From assembly GCA_902477615.1 (NCBI GenBank), contig CABSHY010000045.1, positions 1-8,423 on the forward strand: a stretch of 8,423 nucleotides of DNA, in the 5' to 3' direction. Positions 5,418-8,423 of this stretch are shown one piece after another. The notes under the pieces were generated by a model. The model made no database searches and was not told the DNA's origin. It saw only the letters and a program-made list of their open reading frames with translations. The stretch's first letter is position 1. Each line of letters opens with the position of its first letter. The position numbers were made by a program, and so were the translations under genes. Source of the stretch: an uncultured Sutterella sp. GTDB taxonomy: Bacteria > Pseudomonadota > Gammaproteobacteria > Burkholderiales > Burkholderiaceae_F.

Positions 5418-7001
5418 CTATACTTTTGCCAGCGAAAGGTTTGCGCGATGCGATAAAACAATCTTTAGATTCATCGAAGCCCGTGTCAAGCCTAAGTAAA
5501 GTAGCGACTTATCCTCTTCGCTTAATTCTTCAAAGTCCACTTCTGTCAAAATCACACACGGTGCTTGAAGCCCCTTAAAACGACGAATCGTATCGGTGTA
5601 AAGCGTGCCATCGCTAAAAGTACTCTGTTTATATTGATTAAAACCCGTATGGAGCTTTAATTGATACTTACCTAACGTTGTTGACTTCATGACTTCTGAA
5701 GAGTTTCTGCCCGTGTAAGTCAAAATAGCAATCTGATCTTCCGTAAAGCCTTCTTTAAGCGCTTGCTCAATAGCATTCTTTGTTTGTCGCAAGAGTTCAC
5801 TTTTACCCGTATAGACAAATAATTGCGGCTCAGGCGCATCGTACGGACTCGAGGTCGTCATTTGAGAACGCGTAAGTTCGTACTTATTGATCCAATTTAA
5901 GAAGGATTGCGGGACACGGGCAGATTCATCCGACGTGAGTTTTACGTAGTCGGTAAATTCCGGCAAAGGCTCACTTTCATAAATTCTCACTTCAGGATCA
6001 GTCAGAACGTAGAAAGTTCCTGTATCGCTTAATGCGTTCGTTAAAGCTTCCAACCACTCAAATTTCAAATCTTGCGCATCGTCAAGAATGATGTAATCAA
6101 TTGAATCGAGACCTTCATTCAAAATTTCAATCAAATCATCCGAGAGCTGATTAAATACAACCGACAGGTCTTCATGACCGTCAATTTCTTGATGCGTTTT
6201 CTCACAAGCCAACTCATGCCACGTTCCAATGAAACTCACCTTATGTGCGAAAGAAATGGCTTGCATCCTCTCAACGATATTGCGGTTATAGTTGATGTAC
6301 CAAGCTTTCTTTCCCTCATCCACCGCCTTTTGAAGTAGTGCAGCAGCAAGTTGAGTTTTGCCGGCGCCGGCTGGAGCTTCAACAATCACAATGGGGCTTG
6401 TCGAAGAAATGCGTGGTACCCAAGTAGCAAGCCCTGCCGCATTTTCTCTGCTTCTTAAATCCAGGGTTTCTGAAATCGAAACCAGACTTTGTTTGATTTG
6501 GTACTGATTCTTCAAAAAATCAATGAGTTTACGACGGTCAGCAAAGTGCCCTTGGTGGCGTGAGGCTTCATCAGTATCAATTATGATCGAGACAATGTCA
6601 GAAAATCGTTTTGAATCAATAACCTGACTTTTATTAATCCCAATGGCTTGACCAATCAGTTCACCCTCAGGCAAAACCAAAAAGTGTTCGTGATTAGGAC
6701 GAGGTTTAAATCCTGATAGACGACTTCGTACAATCCCCTTTTGATTGTTGAGTTGATGCGTAACGTCTTTGTTGCCACTTGCATAGTGACGATTAATTCT
6801 GCCAGCTGAATTGGCTTCAAGGCTTCCGGCCTTAATTTCCAATGTGATCAGCATGCCAGAAGGCGTAACAACAGCAACATCGAGCTCAGAGTCATTTCTG
6901 GCAGTGATATCAATTTCCGTTAAAACATCGTAGCCGGATGGCAAGTCGCGCAATTTATCCTCGACAAGCTTTTGGGCGATTTCACCTGCTGTTTTTCTCA
7001 T
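5418..7001 (-). CDS. NERD nuclease-like domain fused to an SF1 helicase-like ATPase
   Basis: This 527-aa protein has two parts. Residues 1-100 resemble a NERD domain, a PD-(D/E)XK nuclease relative: Gly6-Glu7, Asp41 in SELDVAVVTPSG, then LEIK with Glu55 and Lys57, and Gln83 in THQL. These are the expected catalytic positions. Residues from about 200 form a P-loop ATPase of the UvrD/Rep (SF1) kind. Walker A is APAGAGKT (209-216), Walker B is YIILDDAQD (303-311, Asp-Asp rather than Asp-Glu), motif V is around 471-484 (TIRRFKGLQAPCVI) and motif VI is YLGLTRA (502-508). The helicase part is short, without room for large 1B/2B insertions, so DNA unwinding is uncertain. Cutting or sensing foreign DNA with ATP is a plausible role, by analogy with NERD-helicase proteins. 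The ATG at 7001 follows AAGGA at 7 bp. It is divergent from WYL2, with operator-like sites between. Confidence 0.9.
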   Translation of the reverse strand: MRKTAGEIAQKLVEDKLRDLPSGYDVLTEIDITARNDSELDVAVVTPSGMLITLEIKAGSLEANSAGRINRHYASGNKDVTHQLNNQKGIVRSRLSGFKPRPNHEHFLVLPEGELIGQAIGINKSQVIDSKRFSDIVSIIIDTDEASRHQGHFADRRKLIDFLKNQYQIKQSLVSISETLDLRSRENAAGLATWVPRISSTSPIVIVEAPAGAGKTQLAAALLQKAVDEGKKAWYINYNRNIVERMQAISFAHKVSFIGTWHELACEKTHQEIDGHEDLSVVFNQLSDDLIEILNEGLDSIDYIILDDAQDLKFEWLEALTNALSDTGTFYVLTDPEVRIYESEPLPEFTDYVKLTSDESARVPQSFLNWINKYELTRSQMTTSSPYDAPEPQLFVYTGKSELLRQTKNAIEQALKEGFTEDQIAILTYTGRNSSEVMKSTTLGKYQLKLHTGFNQYKQSTFSDGTLYTDTIRRFKGLQAPCVILTEVDFEELSEEDKSLLYLGLTRASMNLKIVLSHRANLSLAKV

Positions 7002-7036
7002 TTTCCGGTCCTTCTATCAGATCACATTCATTGATC

Positions 7037-7042
7037 ATTATA
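7037..7042 (-). promoter_or_regulatory. Candidate -10 box for the NERD-helicase gene
   Basis: The minus strand reads TATAAT here, 35 bp before the start codon. No good -35 lies 17 bp upstream (AAAATG). A TTGACGCA half-site at 7066-7073 lies just beyond that position, where an activator could replace a weak -35. The promoter is therefore plausible and possibly activator-dependent. Confidence 0.45.
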
Positions 7043-7065
7043 GTCATTCAAACATCTATCATTTT

Positions 7066-7114
7066 TTGACGCACAAGGATGCAATCTGACTTATAATATC
7101 AATAATTGACGCAA
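7066..7114. promoter_or_regulatory. Two TTGACGCA direct repeats 40 bp apart, probable WYL2 operators
   Basis: TTGACGCAC at 7066-7074 and TTGACGCAA at 7106-7114 are in the same orientation between the divergent NERD-helicase and WYL2 genes. The second is the exact reverse complement of 5382-5390. Relative to the WYL2 -10 box at 7092-7097, the first would cover the -35 area and the second would overlap the transcription start. That is a natural layout for autoregulation. The 40-bp step is close to four helical turns, so both sites would face the same side of the DNA. Confidence 0.6.
7092..7097 (+). promoter_or_regulatory. Candidate -10 box for WYL2
   Basis: A consensus TATAAT lies 39 bp before the WYL2 ATG. 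TTGACG at 7066-7071 would be the -35 but is 20 bp away, longer than the usual 16-18 bp. Either the promoter is weak or the TTGACG belongs to the operator rather than to a -35 box. Confidence 0.5.
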
Positions 7115-7136
7115 GTGAATTTTTAAGGAGATTCAA

Positions 7137-8114
7137 ATGTCTCGTGATGCGACCTCACTTAATCAAGCTCTTATCTATTTAGAAGTACTTCGCAAGATTC
7201 CTCGCCACAGTTCTGTGGATGCAAGAGACATTCAACAAGCTCTTGCAAATATTGGCATTGACCTACCCATTTTGACGCTTCAACGTTACCTTAAAGCTCT
7301 CGTTGATTCCGGGATCGTACCGATTGACTGTAATCGAAACTCAAAGCCCTACAGCTATCGTATATCAACGGAAGAAACGCCGCTCTTATTCACCGATCCT
7401 TCGCCGCAAGAAAGTCTTTTGATTCATATGGCTCAGGAGCAGTTGCGCTATCAACTTCCGAGTCACCTGACCAAAGCCTTTGATACGATGTTTGAATCCG
7501 CTAACAGCGCTTTAAAGAGTACGGCCAAAGCTCATAAAGAGAAGGCTTGGTTAAAGAAAGTTGCCGTTGTTAATAACACTTTGCCTCAAATTCCGCCACC
7601 GATTAAACCTCGCCTCTTTGATGCGATCTCCAATGGTCTATTTGAGAACAAAAAGCTCGAATTGACCTATAGCAACATGAAGCGTGAAACCAAGACGGCA
7701 ACAGTCAGTCCTCTGGGTCTTGTTCAACAAGGCGTACGTCTGTACTTAGTTTGCCAATTTGACGGTTATGACAATATTCGCCACTTGGCTCTTCACCGAA
7801 TTAAGGACGTAAAGGTACTGGTTGATAACGCACAAGTCATTCCTGAATTTAATGTTCGGGAGTATGCGAATTCCATCCACTTTAACTATGTTGGCGATGA
7901 ACGCACCATGGTTCACTTGGTTTTGGAGTTTACGAATCCCCAGACCGCTTTAAATTTGACGGAAGCGCCCTTTAATCGAACGCAAAAGATAGAAGAACTG
8001 GAAGACGGTTATCGTCTTGATGTGGATATTGAAGATAGTCTTTTACTCGATGGTTGGATCAAGACTTGGGAAGAGATTGCCGACATTCGTAAGGTTGAAA
8101 AAACAAAGATTTAA
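7137..8114 (+). CDS. WYL-domain transcriptional regulator (WYL2)
   Basis: This 325-aa regulator is a full-length paralogue of WYL1. A winged HTH covers about residues 8-77, with the likely recognition helix near 46-58 (ILTLQRYLKALVD). The WYL domain is about 173-226 and a WCX-like C-terminal region about 255-320. Residues 197-221 (QQGVRLYLVCQF, GYDN, RHLALHRI) match WYL1 at all but two or three positions and at the same numbering, whereas the HTH halves differ widely. The two proteins therefore probably sense similar ligands but prefer slightly different DNA sites. The ATG at 7137 has AAGGAG at 6 bp. It is divergent from the NERD-helicase gene and likely controls it and itself through the TTGACGCA repeats. 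A strong terminator follows 22 bp after its stop, so it is a single-gene transcript. Whether it activates or represses is not shown by the sequence. Confidence 0.93.
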   Translation: MSRDATSLNQALIYLEVLRKIPRHSSVDARDIQQALANIGIDLPILTLQRYLKALVDSGIVPIDCNRNSKPYSYRISTEETPLLFTDPSPQESLLIHMAQEQLRYQLPSHLTKAFDTMFESANSALKSTAKAHKEKAWLKKVAVVNNTLPQIPPPIKPRLFDAISNGLFENKKLELTYSNMKRETKTATVSPLGLVQQGVRLYLVCQFDGYDNIRHLALHRIKDVKVLVDNAQVIPEFNVREYANSIHFNYVGDERTMVHLVLEFTNPQTALNLTEAPFNRTQKIEELEDGYRLDVDIEDSLLLDGWIKTWEEIADIRKVEKTKI

Positions 8115-8136
8115 AATCTGTCCAATTTCTATGAAT

Positions 8137-8169
8137 TGGCCCTATAGGAAGACCTATGGGGCCATTTTT
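8137..8169 (+). terminator. Rho-independent terminator after WYL2
   Basis: A stem of about 12 bp forms between GGCCCTATAGG (8138-8148) and CCTATGGGGCC (8153-8163), with one T-G wobble, an extra closing T-A pair and the tetraloop AAGA. Five T residues follow. It starts 22 bp after the WYL2 stop codon, as expected for its transcript end. Confidence 0.92.
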
Positions 8170-8250
8170 ATCTGGAAATATTTTATTCGATCGTCTGACT
8201 ACGGCCTAGAATCCTTCTTTTTGCATCTTAGATACAAAATCTAAGGCTAG

Positions 8251-8293
8251 AAAAAACAATGGCTTGGATTTTTATTTTCGCAGCTCCAAGCCA
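8251..8293 (-). terminator. Possible minus-strand terminator
   Basis: TGGCTTGGA (8260-8268) and TCCAAGCCA (8285-8293) are perfect 9-bp inverted repeats with a 16-nt loop. On the minus strand the stem is followed by TTGTTTTTT, which fits a Rho-independent terminator for transcription arriving from the right of the window. The loop is long, and no gene it could serve is visible, so confidence is moderate. Confidence 0.55.
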
Positions 8294-8374
8294 AAGTCTT
8301 CTGAAAGGTGATGCACAATTCAACCAATTCACCAATCTCTTTGGAGATATTAAGATAATTAAGCCACATTGTTA

Positions 8375-8422
8375 GGAGGCGTCAGGAAGTAGTACAAATC
8401 AGGCGTCAAGAAGTAGCACAAA
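8375..8422. repeat. Two tandem copies of a 24-bp repeat at the window edge
   Basis: Positions 8375-8398 and 8399-8422 match at 20 of 24 bases. Both contain AGGCGTCA, then GAAGTAG and ACAAA. The array may continue beyond the window. Repeated short sites of this kind occur at the ends of some insertion sequences (IS21 family members have multiple terminal transposase-binding repeats) and as iterons, but no transposase or replication gene is visible, so the identity is open. CGTCA echoes the operator core, probably by chance. Confidence 0.6.
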
Positions 8423-8423
8423 C

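Larger units (their letters stand above)
8115..8423. other. Intergenic region without a convincing gene
   Basis: About 300 bp carry no coding frame I can support. The contents are the WYL2 terminator, a small 7-bp hairpin (CTTAGAT/ATCTAAG, 8227-8245), the possible minus-strand terminator and the 24-bp repeats at the edge. A 40-codon minus-strand frame (8247-8369) lacks a ribosome site and runs through the terminator stem, so I do not call it. Confidence 0.6.

Noticed and set aside
8247..8369. 40-codon minus-strand ORF near the right edge
   Set aside because: No Shine-Dalgarno site, no recognisable domain, and it overlaps a terminator-like hairpin.
8375..8422. CRISPR array
   Set aside because: The two repeats are directly adjacent with no spacer between them, and no cas gene is present.

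Overview
The window looks like a defence-type or accessory island from a bacterium. The genes are compact, Shine-Dalgarno sites are strong (AAGGAG and close variants), GC is moderate (low-to-mid 40s per cent by eye), and coding is mosaic on both strands. The style of the WYL regulators and the Phd/Doc pair would suit a proteobacterium, but nothing here fixes the taxon. There are no housekeeping genes, rRNA, tRNA or CRISPR arrays.

Layout from left to right. (1) The 3' end of an unrecognised gene enters from the left edge (+). (2) A WYL-domain regulator, WYL1, lies on the minus strand, convergent with it by 3 bp. (3) A divergent intergenic region carries a perfect 9-bp inverted repeat. (4) A two-gene plus-strand unit follows: a 712-aa protein with two AAA+ ATPase domains, then a macrodomain protein 14 bp downstream. 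(5) A minus-strand cluster ends 10 bp from it: an unrecognised 140-aa protein, a short antitoxin that keeps only the Doc-binding tail of Phd, and a Doc toxin. (6) A minus-strand fusion of a NERD nuclease-like domain to an SF1 helicase-like ATPase. (7) A second regulator, WYL2, divergent from it. (8) A strong Rho-independent terminator, about 300 bp without a convincing gene, and two copies of a 24-bp repeat at the right edge.

How the parts may work together (inference). WYL1 and WYL2 are paralogues. Their WYL cores are almost identical over about 25 residues, while the DNA-binding halves have diverged. The short motif TTGACG(C/T)A recurs in the three intergenic regions where control would be expected: WYL1/AAA, the 140-aa gene leader, and NERD/WYL2. 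A simple reading is that both regulators sense a similar ligand, perhaps a nucleic acid or nucleotide, and control two neighbouring modules. One is the tandem-AAA+/macrodomain pair, which I do not recognise as a named system. The other is the NERD-helicase. The Phd-Doc-like pair between them may act as an addiction or abortive-infection element. The AAA+/macrodomain pair with its WYL switch is the best candidate here for an undescribed system. Its function is not shown by sequence alone.
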